Shown: in pieces, positions 37,787 to 47,150 of the stretch
How the letters are laid out: each line of letters opens with the position of its first letter
How positions within the stretch are numbered: position 1 is the first letter of the stretch
Assembly (NCBI GenBank): GCA_046565505.1
Contig: JBKHYJ010000080.1
Location: 1-64,000 of the forward strand
From: JBKHYJ01 sp046565505
GTDB lineage: Bacteria > Acidobacteriota > Blastocatellia > UBA7656
Direction: 5' to 3'
Length of the DNA stretch: 64,000 nt
Position numbers and translations under genes: made by a program
The notes under the pieces: model-generated
Seen by the model: only the letters and a program-made list of their open reading frames with translations
Database searches by the model: none
What the model was told of the DNA's origin: nothing

Positions 37787-39706
37787 ATGAGAGCCAAGTC
37801 TTCTATCCTTGCGGCCACACTTTGTCTCACTTTAATCGTTCCCATGACCGCATCGGCGCAATCAATAGATAGTCGCCCGCGCCGCGTATCTTCAGCCCAG
37901 GAACCGAACATACGGGCCGCCGCTTACAAGCCGGACGGTGTTATTAAGAGCCGCGCCGCAGGTGGAGCAGGGGTGAACGCGCCTGAGCCGTCGTCGCTTG
38001 AGTCATCAATACCTCGCGAGGGGTTGCAGTTCTACTTAGAGGTCCGCAACGGGGGTGTTGGCGAATTGGCGCGGGCGGCGCGCGCGCTGGGGCCGGTGAC
38101 AAAGATGCTGGGCTCCGGGCCTGTGAAGGTTTCCGCGTCGGAATTCTCAAGCTTCGTGGTCGGCAACATCGGCGCGCTCGCGGGCGCGAGGATCGCTTTA
38201 GTAAGCTATGGCGCGAATGGGGCGGCGGCGCTAGTCGAAGCGGCGAGCGACTCGGACGCTCAACAGCTTAAGGCAGGTATCGCACAGATGCTCGGCGCAG
38301 GCAGGGCCGCGGCCAAAGCAGGTCAAGTAGACGTTGACGTGCGAAGCCGCATGGTCATCGCGGGGTCGCGCCCGATAGTCGATATGCTCGCAGGAGGAGC
38401 CGGGGCGGCCGTGATCGCAAACGACCAGGATTTCATGCGGGCGAGCGGACGTTTTTCTAATGATCCCTTCTTCGCATACATGGACATCGGGTCGATGCCT
38501 CCCTTGCTGCCGGCGACTGCGGACGCAGCCGGCGCGGCATACGCGGCGGGCGCGCTCGCCGCCTTGAATAACAGGCCATATGCGATTGCAATGGGCGGCT
38601 CATTCCAGGGTGACGCGGTCACGCTGCGCGCCCTTATGCTTTACAGGGCTAATCAAAGCGCGGGCACTTTTGCGGGGCTATTCTCGTCCGTCACATCGTC
38701 AGCTCGCATGGGGCAACCCGCCGCCCCGAGCTTTGCCACGACGGACGCAGACTTATTCGTGGATGTAATGATCGACTGGGACAAGCTATATGAAGGTGTC
38801 GAGTCAATAATGGGTATGATGGCGGGCGCGCAATCAGGCGTCGGCCCACAGTCCGCCGGCGCTCAGGGGGCGGATGTGTTTGCGATGGCCGAAGCGTCAC
38901 TCGGCTTCAGCATAAAAAATGAATTGCTTCCGACGCTCGGTAATGAATTGGCGGTCTCGTTATCAGGATTTGACAGATTCCTGCCTTCCGCGGCAAGGTC
39001 TGCGTCCTATGGGCAAGCAGCGCGCGTCACGCCCCGACTACAGATGCCGCGCTTTATGTTGATGGTTGCTTTGAAAGACCCCGCGGGGTTTGAAAGGCTG
39101 ATTAGCCGGCTAATCAGCAAACAGGGGGGCTCGGCCGCCCAGCTCGCGCGGGCGACTTATCGCGGGGCGACGATCAGCTATAACAAGGACGTGGCGTATG
39201 CGATAAGCGGGGGCTTTTTCATCATAAGCGGGAGCGTTGCGGACATCCGGCGCTCCCTCGACGCTCATGCGGCGGGCAGTTCGCTCGGCTCTACAGCAGA
39301 ATTCCGCGCCGCCGTAGGCTCATCTCAGCAAGCTATGATGCAGGTGTACTTATCTTCCGGCGTATCGAACAAGATTTTTGAAGCCCTCTCGACAGAGGTG
39401 GTGAAAGCGAACGCGGAGCTAAAAGACTTCGTCAGGAGCGCGGCTGAGGCGCGCTCGGCGATTGGTCTGACAATTACGCCAGATCCCGATGGCCTGATGA
39501 TGGAGATGCGCGCGCCTACAAACATGACTTTTGTGGCGCTCGCCGCGATGGCAACGGGCAAATCAGGGCCTTATGGAATCACCTCCGCGCCCGCCCCCGG
39601 CGTCGGCATCCCTACTCCCACAACCCCCGCAGCCTCGATACGTAACGCCGACGGCCGCAGAGTGCCGAAGATGACTAATGACGACATGATGGATCGGAGG
39701 CCGTGA
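37787..39706 (+). CDS. large exported Ala/Gly-rich protein of unknown function
   Basis: The 639-residue protein has a signal peptide (~1-25, ending ASAQ) and a long alternating alpha/beta body with repeated elements: FYLEVRNGGVGELARAARA near ~85-103 and FMLMVALKDPAGFERLISRL near ~423-442. These resemble DUF3352-type proteins, in which residues of a presumed periplasmic protein repeat with ADxxxFLA/LRDP-like themes. The C-terminal ~50 residues are Pro/Thr-rich and disordered. A possible ribosome site (CAGGAG) lies upstream. No enzymatic motif was seen. Confidence 0.65.
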   Translation: MRAKSSILAATLCLTLIVPMTASAQSIDSRPRRVSSAQEPNIRAAAYKPDGVIKSRAAGGAGVNAPEPSSLESSIPREGLQFYLEVRNGGVGELARAARALGPVTKMLGSGPVKVSASEFSSFVVGNIGALAGARIALVSYGANGAAALVEAASDSDAQQLKAGIAQMLGAGRAAAKAGQVDVDVRSRMVIAGSRPIVDMLAGGAGAAVIANDQDFMRASGRFSNDPFFAYMDIGSMPPLLPATADAAGAAYAAGALAALNNRPYAIAMGGSFQGDAVTLRALMLYRANQSAGTFAGLFSSVTSSARMGQPAAPSFATTDADLFVDVMIDWDKLYEGVESIMGMMAGAQSGVGPQSAGAQGADVFAMAEASLGFSIKNELLPTLGNELAVSLSGFDRFLPSAARSASYGQAARVTPRLQMPRFMLMVALKDPAGFERLISRLISKQGGSAAQLARATYRGATISYNKDVAYAISGGFFIISGSVADIRRSLDAHAAGSSLGSTAEFRAAVGSSQQAMMQVYLSSGVSNKIFEALSTEVVKANAELKDFVRSAAEARSAIGLTITPDPDGLMMEMRAPTNMTFVALAAMATGKSGPYGITSAPAPGVGIPTPTTPAASIRNADGRRVPKMTNDDMMDRRP

Positions 39707-39793
39707 TCTGATTCCGGGCCGCCGGCCGGTGTAATTACTGTCGGCCAGTTCGAGGTCAAATCCACAATCTAAAACCCGCGCCCCGCGTCCGGC

Positions 39794-40435
39794 TCAGGGT
39801 ACGCCCGCGAGGCGGATGATCCCGCGCGCGCGCTCGGCTATCGCCGTATAGTTTTCATGCTGTAAATCGCCGCGAGTGAAAAGGCGGCTCCCGACCGCGA
39901 TGGCGAATGCGCCGGCGGCAAAATAATCAACGATGTTTTCGGGCCCGACTCCGCCCGCCACCGACAGCCGGATGTCGCTGATTCTCGAAGTAAGCGCACC
40001 GAGGTAATAAGGGCCGCCCAGCATCCCGGCCGGGAACAGTGTCACGAGCGGCACGCCCGCCGACCATGCGGCGGACACCTCCGTAGGCGTTAGCGCGCCG
40101 ATTATAGCGGGCACGCGATACTTGCGGCAGGCTTCGACGAGCGGCGGGCTCGTGTGAGGCATCGCGATGAACTGCGCGCCGCTTTTGACCGCGCGGTCTA
40201 CCTGGTCGTAAGCCATGACGGAGCCAGCGCCTATACAGGCTCTGTCGCCATAGCGATGCCGCAGGTCCGACATAACGCGAAAGCTGCCGGGCGTCGCGAG
40301 CGCCACTTCTATCAGCTTGATTCCGCCCACTATGGCGGCCTCCGCCGCGCGCAACGCAGACTCCGCGGATTGCGCGCGCACGACGCCGAACACCCTGTGC
40401 TCGGCTACGAACTGAATTAAATCGGCATCCTTCAT
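39794..40435 (-). CDS. KDPG/KHG aldolase-fold protein lacking the Schiff-base lysine
   Basis: The 213-residue protein follows the Eda family throughout: GVVRAQSAESALRAAEAAI, GGIKLIEVALATPGS with Glu43 (Glu45 in E. coli), CIGAGSVMAYDQV, SGAQFIAMPH and TGGV-like SVAGGVGPENIVDYFAAGA. In active enzymes the motif F/V-K-x-F-P-A holds the lysine that forms the Schiff base (Lys133 in E. coli Eda); here it reads LVTLFPAGMLGG, with Thr132. The codon ACA is one base from AAA. The Arg in the usual LRT motif is also replaced. Either it is not an aldolase or it uses different chemistry. It lies 78 bases after a cyclase-family gene on the same strand. Confidence 0.85.
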   Translation of the reverse strand: MKDADLIQFVAEHRVFGVVRAQSAESALRAAEAAIVGGIKLIEVALATPGSFRVMSDLRHRYGDRACIGAGSVMAYDQVDRAVKSGAQFIAMPHTSPPLVEACRKYRVPAIIGALTPTEVSAAWSAGVPLVTLFPAGMLGGPYYLGALTSRISDIRLSVAGGVGPENIVDYFAAGAFAIAVGSRLFTRGDLQHENYTAIAERARGIIRLAGVP

Positions 40436-40513
40436 GGCAAAAGCAATGGCCTGTCGCCGGCTGGCTGCGGCCGCAGGTTCTTCGCATCAAGCTACCGGCC
40501 GCGCGACCGCCGC

Positions 40514-41137
40514 CTAGCCCCTCAGCACCACGCGCGCGGGCGCGCCGTCGCCGTCCTTGACCTTCAGCGGCAGGCAGATCATTTCATAGTCTCCGGGCTC
40601 CACCTCGCGCAGGTCAAGGCCCTCGATAATTACCGTGCCTGCGTCTAGCAAGGCTCGGTGCGTCTCGAAGGTCCCGTCGCCGAACTTTTCTATTGATAGG
40701 TAGTCGATCCCGACAACCTTGATGCCATCGCTGACCAGGGCGCGGGCCGCGCCCGCCGTCACGTACACGTAATCCCCGACGAAATTCTTCGCATTTAAGA
40801 GGTATGAGTTGCGAGTCTTGAACAGCACGCGGGCGTCGGCCGTGAAGTCGAACTCTTCAAGCACGGCCTCGTCGATGCGGGAGGCCGTGACTTCGACGAC
40901 GCGGGCGCGCCCCATCAAAAGCTCAAGCGGCAGTTTATCAACGGTCGCGCCATTAATAATAAAATGAGACGGCGGGTCAACATGAGTGCCGGAGTGCGAG
41001 CCGAATGAATAATGGCTGAGGTTATACGCCGACTCATTCTTGCCGATTATACTCTCGCGTTCAATCTTAACTGGCGGGTCGCCGGGGTAGACGATCATGT
41101 CTTCCGAAAGGGGGAGTGTTACGTCATAAATCTTCAT
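40514..41137 (-). CDS. cyclase family metal-dependent hydrolase (kynurenine formamidase-like)
   Basis: The 207-residue product has the family zinc motif HSGTHVDPPSHF (pattern H-x-G-T-H-x-D-x-P-x-H-F) at ~53-64, preceded by YPGDPP and followed by VVGIDYLSIEKFGDG and AGTVIIEGLDL. Members include arylformamidase (KynB) and isatin hydrolase. No tryptophan-degradation neighbours are present, so the substrate is unknown. The start is set at the ATG before KIYDVTLPLSED; upstream ATGs add a basic stretch not seen in the family. Confidence 0.87.
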   Translation of the reverse strand: MKIYDVTLPLSEDMIVYPGDPPVKIERESIIGKNESAYNLSHYSFGSHSGTHVDPPSHFIINGATVDKLPLELLMGRARVVEVTASRIDEAVLEEFDFTADARVLFKTRNSYLLNAKNFVGDYVYVTAGAARALVSDGIKVVGIDYLSIEKFGDGTFETHRALLDAGTVIIEGLDLREVEPGDYEMICLPLKVKDGDGAPARVVLRG

Positions 41138-41298
41138 CTCTGCTGGCCTCTTCTGCTTCCGACGCATGCTATTGCGCGGCGCCGGCAATTGTCAAACTCC
41201 GCGAGTGAAAAGGACCCGGCGGAAATCTTCCGCCGCCCTTGGCCCGCCCCCGGCCGCTCACAATCGGCTCTGGGAGCCGGTTCTGCGGCTCCCGGCGG

Positions 41299-43578
41299 TT
41301 ATTTGCCGCGCAGCTTTCGCTTCAGTTCGGCCAGCAGCATTAACACACGGTGGGCCTCAGCTTCGTCCAGCGGCGTGTTGCCGAACCGCACGCGGTTATA
41401 CAAGTCGGTGATTTCGCGAATCTGATCGGAGTCGGAGGCGGCGGCAAATTCCGCCGGCGTTTGATGCGGCTGCTTGACCATGCCCGCGCGCCGCGCCACC
41501 GCGAGCATCTGCTCGTAGAACATCACTGCCGATTCGCGCCGCCCCAGCCGGGCCAGCCTCCGCCCGCGCCATGCGGGCAGCACAAACCACCTGTGCCACC
41601 AGCCGCCATACCCGGCCAGCGCGAGCCCCCGGCGGTTAGCGTATGAGAGCATGTAAATCACCGCCAAAGCTATGACCAGCAATACTAACGCGCCCCCGAG
41701 CCTCAATCCGTCGCCCCCGCCCCAACCGCGACCCACTAAGGACCCGAGCGCGTTCATCATCCAATGCTTCAAACTCATGTAATAAGTGAACAGCCGGTCT
41801 TTCACGGACAACAGCCTGTGCTGGAGGTCCACCATCATCGACGCTTGCTCTTCGCTGTCGAGCGTGACTATGTAGTCCAGCCAGAAGACCTCCATAGCGT
41901 CCAGGTATTTTCTGAATCGGGCGAGCATCCCGCCTTGCGAGTAATCGTTTATGCCGGCGGCCGGCGTCGGGTCAAATTCGACCCAGGAATTGCTGCGCGG
42001 GAAATAGACTTCGACCCACGAATGGGCATCGCTTTCGCGGACGGTGTACAGGCGGTTGATGTCGTTGTACTCGCCCATCTGGAAGCCGTTCACGATGCGC
42101 GCGGGGATGCCCAGCGTGCGCAGCATTATGACCATCGCCGTCGCGAAATATTCGCAGTGCCCCTCGCGCGCGTCGAACAGAAACTCGGCGAGCGGGTCGC
42201 TCCCTTTGATCGTCAGGTTCAGCGTATACCCGAACTTCGTTTTCAACTCGTTCTCTATCGCCTTCACCTTGTCGTAGGGCGTCGGCGCGTTGCGGGTGAT
42301 TTCGTGAGCGAGTTTTTCTACGCGCGGGTCGAGCTTGCGCGGTGTCTGTGTGTATATCTGCGCGATGTCTTTAGGGGATAGCGCGGGCGAGTCAGCGCGC
42401 AGTTCTTGATCGTTCGGGACGCTCACGTCCGACCTGACCATGTAACTGGTGCGGCCCCTCAGGCTGTCGGCCGAGAGGGCGTCGGTGATCCTGTCCCTTT
42501 TGAGCGCCGCCACCGGGCCATACAACTGCACGGGCTTTTGGGCGGCGAAAAGTGTCGGCGTGTCGAGCGGCTCAAGAATTATCTTCTGGTCGATCAGGTT
42601 CTGACGGTCTGCGGGGGAGTTGCCCCAGGTGTAGGCACGGTCGAACCGCGAATCTGTACCGGAGGCTTCGCCGACGGAGCGGCGGTCCTGCGACAGCACG
42701 ACGACACGGCTTTCCTTCACGTCCAGAGACCAGGCGCGCCCATCGTACCTTTCCAGCGCGACCCCGCGCCAGTGCAAATACCTGGGCGGCTGGCGGTCGA
42801 GCTGTATGCGCATCACGACTCGGGGGCTGGACTTAATCGACGCGACCTGGCCCAGCTCCACCTTGTTTGAAAAGCCTGTGATCGCCTGGGAGTCGCCCAT
42901 CCCGCGCCCGACATTGCCGCCGCCGAACCTCGGGATTAAGAAAAATAATGGCAGCGTGAGCGCGATGACCATCGTGACCTGCGCCAGCGAAGCGCCGACC
43001 AGGTAGCGCACCCGGCCGGCGCCTCTGCCTGGATCGGCCGCCGCGTCTTTCGCCCGGTATCTCACCCGCTGGTTCTGCTTCAAAGGCGTGACGGCTTCCT
43101 CGTCGAGCGGGGTGACTTCGCGGCGCGCGCGGCGTATCTCGAAGGCGGCGAGGGTGGAGATGAAGAAGAAAAGGAAGACGATGAGCGACGCCACGAACGT
43201 TGCGTTGAATGTCAGCCCCGCCGCCAATAACATCTGGAAAAAAGCGATCAGGTACAAGAAGACCCAGTCGCGGTCGCGCTTGTTCTGAAACAGCTTCGCC
43301 GCCGAAACGAACAGCGTCATGTGCGCAAGCGCAAGGATGCGGTTGCTGAGCATCGCCGCGTCTACGAAGATGAACGGCACGTAAGCGAAAGCCAGCACGC
43401 GCCACATCCACTCGCGCAGCCTCAGCCACTTCACCCCGCGCGCGTCTCTGTAGAAACACGCGGAGACCGCGGTCGAATACAGCGCGATGGAAAGCGCGTC
43501 AAGCTCGCCCGTCAGCGCTAGCGCCACGAACGCGGACGCGATCAGCGCGTATGAAGTTGCCCTGAAGTAAGTATCCAT
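41299..43578 (-). CDS. membrane transglutaminase-like protein (TgpA/DUF3488 family)
   Basis: The 759-residue protein has five or more N-terminal membrane helices (~5-220), a periplasmic region with a DUF3488-type segment, the transglutaminase-like core (~450-545) and a further membrane helix (~655-675) before a cytoplasmic tail. The Cys-His-Asp triad is visible as EGHCEYFATAM (~470), DAHSWVEVYF (~518) and VEFDPTPA (~534). TgpA-like proteins are encoded with MoxR and DUF58 proteins in many bacteria, exactly as here, but their substrate is not known. The tail contains a DUF4129-like helix pair. An inverted repeat separates it from the DUF58 gene. Confidence 0.88.
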   Translation of the reverse strand: MDTYFRATSYALIASAFVALALTGELDALSIALYSTAVSACFYRDARGVKWLRLREWMWRVLAFAYVPFIFVDAAMLSNRILALAHMTLFVSAAKLFQNKRDRDWVFLYLIAFFQMLLAAGLTFNATFVASLIVFLFFFISTLAAFEIRRARREVTPLDEEAVTPLKQNQRVRYRAKDAAADPGRGAGRVRYLVGASLAQVTMVIALTLPLFFLIPRFGGGNVGRGMGDSQAITGFSNKVELGQVASIKSSPRVVMRIQLDRQPPRYLHWRGVALERYDGRAWSLDVKESRVVVLSQDRRSVGEASGTDSRFDRAYTWGNSPADRQNLIDQKIILEPLDTPTLFAAQKPVQLYGPVAALKRDRITDALSADSLRGRTSYMVRSDVSVPNDQELRADSPALSPKDIAQIYTQTPRKLDPRVEKLAHEITRNAPTPYDKVKAIENELKTKFGYTLNLTIKGSDPLAEFLFDAREGHCEYFATAMVIMLRTLGIPARIVNGFQMGEYNDINRLYTVRESDAHSWVEVYFPRSNSWVEFDPTPAAGINDYSQGGMLARFRKYLDAMEVFWLDYIVTLDSEEQASMMVDLQHRLLSVKDRLFTYYMSLKHWMMNALGSLVGRGWGGGDGLRLGGALVLLVIALAVIYMLSYANRRGLALAGYGGWWHRWFVLPAWRGRRLARLGRRESAVMFYEQMLAVARRAGMVKQPHQTPAEFAAASDSDQIREITDLYNRVRFGNTPLDEAEAHRVLMLLAELKRKLRGK

Positions 43579-43585
43579 ACTCTAT

Positions 43586-43715
43586 GATTTTGGATTTTAG
43601 ATTTTGGATTGAAGAACATTTGCAGATTTCAGTACTCCACCCGGCGCGGCGCTAGCTGATTCCTTTGTGGCACTCAGTCGATCCTTAATCCAAAATCCAA
43701 AATCTAAAATCCAAA
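43586..43715. repeat. 130-bp inverted repeat inside the moxR-DUF58-tgpA operon
   Basis: The left arm (43586-43610, core GGATTTTAGATTTTGGATT) matches the reverse complement of the right arm (43687-43715) over about 22 bases without mismatch; the arms are ~76 bases apart. Both arms are built of GATTTTGGATT-like units. It fills almost the whole gap between the two genes. Confidence 0.8.
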
Positions 43716-43718
43716 TTT

Positions 43719-45395
43719 CTAAAGGTCATCCATAAAAACAACATGAGCGGTGCGCCACACGTGAGCCGGGATCGTTCCCTTGGCCGCCGAGGTGATCAGC
43801 ACCTTGAAGCGCCGCTCGTCGCCGAGCACCGGCGCTTCGTCTAATAGCCGCCAGGCGACGTCTCCATCGGCTCCGCCAGCCGCCGCGGAGGCCCCGCGTT
43901 CCGTCCCAGGCGGGCCCGCCGGAGTGCCGGGCCAGCCTAACAATTTCCACCCCCGGCGCGTGGGCCTGCGGGCCGTCCGCCCGGCCACAGGCGGGCGCGC
44001 GAGCGGGTGAATCATGGCGAGCGACCGCAGTATTTTATAGAGGTGATCGTTGCCGGAGCCGCAGGCCACGTTATGCTCGTTGTTAGTCGTGATCAACTCG
44101 ACGTCGGCGCGTTCGAGTATGAAATGGTTCGCGAGCGACGCGGCCATCACGACGGCCTTTTCAAACTTCTCATCAAAAACCTCCCTCGCGGAATACTCTT
44201 CATCCTGCGAGTTCCCCGAGGCGCGGTCGTCCGCCGCGTCAGCGCGCTGCTCGCCGTCGTTCGCGGCGGGCGGCAGAGACGTATCGAATACGATGGTCAG
44301 CCGCCACTCGTCTTCGCGCGTGTGCTCGCGCACCATCATCTCCATCGATTTCGCCGTCGCCTTCCAGTCGATGTTCCGCATGTGGTCCGAAGACTGGTAG
44401 CGGCGTATCGCGTACAGGTCGTCGCCGGAGCCGCGGGCATGGCTTTGGATCTGCCCGACCAGCATCGGCAGCGTGTGGTAAAAATCGTCAAGCGACTTCG
44501 GCTTAGGGTAGACGAGGATCTCGCCCGTGGCATCTATCCTGCGCCACTTTTTGAAGAACCCGGCTGGGAACTTCGTCGCTATGCGGAACCCTGTTATGGG
44601 GTAACGCCCGCGCCGGACGAAACGGTGCTCGACGCGCTGGCGCGCGCTCGACCGCGCGGGGACCAGAACGAAGTAGGCGAGCTTTCCCAGTGGGGAGGCC
44701 GAGGGCGCAGGGGTGCGGGGGCGGGCAGGCGCACGGAGGCTCACTTCATTTGAAATATTATCTCTGTCCTTAGCCCCCTTACCCGCGCCGGCGTCTTTCT
44801 CTTTCGCCGCGTCGGCGCGCGGTCGCTGCTGCTCCGAGGGCGCGTTCTCGCCCACCTCGTCATCGTCTTCGCCGGATTCTGAGAGCGCCTCGATCATGAG
44901 GCTGTAGCTGGGCATGACCCGCTTATGATTTAAGAGCGTGACGTTAATGCTCGCCGTCTCTCCGGCGAATATATGATCGGGGAACCGCAACTGGACCGAC
45001 ACGTCCGCCAGCGAGACGCGCGCGATAAGGTTCGCCGCCACGAGAAAAGCGAGCATCGCCGAAAGTATCAGGTAGAGCAGGTTATTGGCCGTGTTCCATG
45101 CCGCGAAAGCGATCACTACCAGGAAGACCAGGAAAAGTAACCCCTCCACGGTCACCGTAGTCCTAATCGCGAAGCGAAGTATTTCCAGCCGGACGTTGCG
45201 CGCCAGGCGGGGGATGATGTAGAGCGCGCCGAGCAGGGCTAGCACCAGCGAAACGGCGGCGGCTATCGTCGCCAGGCGCGGGTTTCTTTGCTCGGCCGCG
45301 GCCGAGCTCAGCAGGGCGATGACGAAGGCCAGGCTAAGGAAAAAGACCGTGATGAAGAAATCGCGCCACGCCTGCCGGTTCATACTTCTCCTCAC
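43719..45395 (-). CDS. DUF58 domain protein
   Basis: A 558-residue membrane protein with two N-terminal hydrophobic segments (~10-30 and ~40-60) plus another pair (~75-125), then a periplasmic beta region and the DUF58 core, RRYQSSDHMRNIDWKATAK around residue 335, which resembles a von Willebrand A-type fold. Two polar inserts (~175-235 and ~375-400) make it longer than usual (~430). It overlaps the moxR stop by 4 bases. DUF58 proteins are presumed partners of MoxR ATPases. Confidence 0.87.
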   Translation of the reverse strand: MRRSMNRQAWRDFFITVFFLSLAFVIALLSSAAAEQRNPRLATIAAAVSLVLALLGALYIIPRLARNVRLEILRFAIRTTVTVEGLLFLVFLVVIAFAAWNTANNLLYLILSAMLAFLVAANLIARVSLADVSVQLRFPDHIFAGETASINVTLLNHKRVMPSYSLMIEALSESGEDDDEVGENAPSEQQRPRADAAKEKDAGAGKGAKDRDNISNEVSLRAPARPRTPAPSASPLGKLAYFVLVPARSSARQRVEHRFVRRGRYPITGFRIATKFPAGFFKKWRRIDATGEILVYPKPKSLDDFYHTLPMLVGQIQSHARGSGDDLYAIRRYQSSDHMRNIDWKATAKSMEMMVREHTREDEWRLTIVFDTSLPPAANDGEQRADAADDRASGNSQDEEYSAREVFDEKFEKAVVMAASLANHFILERADVELITTNNEHNVACGSGNDHLYKILRSLAMIHPLARPPVAGRTARRPTRRGWKLLGWPGTPAGPPGTERGASAAAGGADGDVAWRLLDEAPVLGDERRFKVLITSAAKGTIPAHVWRTAHVVFMDDL

Positions 45396-46336
45396 AAGGG
45401 GACGCTGACGGTCTTGAGTATCTCCTGGAGGGCGGCTTCCGCTTCGTCCGAGCGGCGTAGCCCAGTCGAGTACCGCGAGTTGACCACGATGCGGTGGGCG
45501 AATACCGGGACGACCAGGCGCTTGATGTCGTCGGGGATCACGTAATCGCGCCCCTGAATGAAGGCGACCGCCTGCGCGGCATGGTAGAGCGCGAGGCTGC
45601 CGCGCGGGCTGACCCCGAGGTCCAGAAGGTCTGACTCGCGCGTGGCGCGCACAATGCGGATAAGGTAATCGACCAGCGACTCGTCGACCGTGACTTCGCG
45701 CACTTCGTTCTGTAGCGCGAGCACGTCTTCGCTGTGCATGACAGGCACAAGGCGCTCGACCGGCGAGCGCAGGGTCTGCTGGCGCAGGATACTCTTCTCG
45801 TCTTCTATGTCGGGGTAGCCCATCCTGAGCCGCATCATAAAGCGGTCGAGCTGGGATTCGGGCAGCGGGTAGGTGCCGTGGTGCTCGACAGGGTTCTGCG
45901 TGGCGAGCACTATGAATGGGCGCGGCAACTGATAAGTCTCCTGCTCGACGGTCACATGCCCCTCGGCCATGGCTTCGAGTAAAGCCGACTGGGTCTTGGG
46001 CGTCGTGCGATTGATCTCGTCGGCGAGCACCACGTTAGCGAATATCGGCCCGGGCTTGAAGTCGAAGGAGCTTCGCTGCTGGTTGAAAACCTCTAGGCCG
46101 ACGATGTCGGAAGGCAGCATGTCGGAGGTGAACTGTATGCGCTGAAACGTGCAGTCGAAGCTGCGCGCCAGCGTCTGCGCGAGGGTCGTCTTCCCAACGC
46201 CTGGCACGTCCTCGATAAGCAGGTGGCCGCCCGCCAGCAGCGCCACCAAAGCAAGCTCAACTACGTCGGACTTGCCACGAATAACAGTCTCGATTGTAGC
46301 CTGGAGTTGTTCGATCTTCCCGACAGTGGTGATCAC
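45392..46336 (-). CDS. MoxR family AAA+ ATPase
   Basis: The 314-residue cytosolic ATPase carries Walker A DVPGVGKTTLAQTLA (~40-54), Walker B VVLADEINRTTPKTQSALLEAM, sensor 1 LATQNPVEHHGTYPLPE and the arginine segment QLDRFMMRL, all typical of MoxR. MoxR ATPases act as chaperones that mature partner proteins with VWA-like domains, here presumably the DUF58 protein encoded next. First gene of the moxR-DUF58-tgpA operon. Confidence 0.95.
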   Translation of the reverse strand: MITTVGKIEQLQATIETVIRGKSDVVELALVALLAGGHLLIEDVPGVGKTTLAQTLARSFDCTFQRIQFTSDMLPSDIVGLEVFNQQRSSFDFKPGPIFANVVLADEINRTTPKTQSALLEAMAEGHVTVEQETYQLPRPFIVLATQNPVEHHGTYPLPESQLDRFMMRLRMGYPDIEDEKSILRQQTLRSPVERLVPVMHSEDVLALQNEVREVTVDESLVDYLIRIVRATRESDLLDLGVSPRGSLALYHAAQAVAFIQGRDYVIPDDIKRLVVPVFAHRIVVNSRYSTGLRRSDEAEAALQEILKTVSVPL

Positions 46337-46904
46337 TAAAAATCGTCTCCGCTCAAGGGATATGGGCGCTAATTAAATCTAACACAAATAAACGAATGCG
46401 GAAATCCTTAGTTCCCTATTCGTCGTTATTTTTTCCATGTATTCGACTTACGGCGGGCGGGGCTCGAACGCGGCGCTCGCGCCGGGTGCGGCCGGCGAAA
46501 AACTCTATCCGCCCCCATCAGTCCGGCCGCTTCGTGCCTGACCTGGACGACATGGCCGGCCTACGTAAGGCGGGCGGGACGGGCGCCGCTCGCGGCTTAA
46601 TGAGACTTACGCCCCTTCGATACTTCTATTTCATGCGTGCTTGTAGTATCCTGACCCTGTTTCGCATCGGCCGTGATGCCGAAAGATAAATGCGGGGGCA
46701 GGAGCCTTGCACAAAAATTTGCTCTTGCGCAAAATCTCATCGGTCCGCCCGAAAGCTCTGACCGAGCGTGCACGGGACCCCGCGTTCATTTTCCGTTTGC
46801 ATCCACTGTGTTTTGAGCTACAATGCGGCAGACATGCCAAACGGACATTCACCCGCCACAAGTGCGGCATGTCGTAGTCGGGTTGTGGGCACTAGCCTAG
46901 ACTA
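46337..46904. other. 568-bp region without a supportable gene
   Basis: The open frame at 46396-46689 has no ribosome site and no recognisable motif. The stretch near 46456 reads like a tRNA T-arm on the minus strand, but no acceptor or anticodon stems can be formed. The right half (46680-46900) is AT-richer. I see no rRNA, tRNA or known regulatory RNA here. Confidence 0.4.
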
Positions 46905-47150
46905 TTAAGCTTTCAGTCTAAGCCAGAGTAGTAAAGCGACAATTGCGATGCCTAACTCAGCAGTAACGTCAGAGGGGTAATCACTTTGTTGAGTTGTTGT
47001 ACTAGACCTAATGCCGCATTCGCCCGGATAATCCTCGATGCATCCCGGTGTTTTGCAGTCGCAGTATGCGCCCCCCACCGCGACATGTCCCGCATGAACA
47101 GGGAGTGATAAAGCACAAATGAGCGTACAAACAGCTACTAACCGTTTCAT
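46905..47150 (-). CDS. small secreted cysteine-containing peptide with C-terminal membrane helix
   Basis: The 81-residue product has a signal peptide (residues 1-20, ending PVHA), a short Gly/Cys segment with Cys30, 32, 37 and 45 (spacing C-x-C-x4-C-x7-C, beginning GGAYCDC), a Ser/Thr/Gln-rich spacer and a C-terminal hydrophobic helix LGIAIVALLLWLRLKA ending in basic residues. The start is firmly set by AAGGAG six bases before the ATG and an extended -10 promoter (47189-47181). The layout resembles a pre-peptide or a surface-anchored mini-protein. Its 5' end overlaps the annotated start of the divergent gene at 47119. No family recognised. Confidence 0.65.
   Translation of the reverse strand: MKRLVAVCTLICALSLPVHAGHVAVGGAYCDCKTPGCIEDYPGECGIRSSTTTQQSDYPSDVTAELGIAIVALLLWLRLKA

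Noticed and set aside
41764..42381. 205-codon plus-strand frame opposite the transglutaminase gene
   Set aside because: Antisense of the catalytic region of a clear TgpA-like gene.
46440..46520. Possible tRNA on the minus strand (GTTCGAGCCCCGC resembles a T-arm)
   Set aside because: Acceptor, D and anticodon stems cannot be formed around it.
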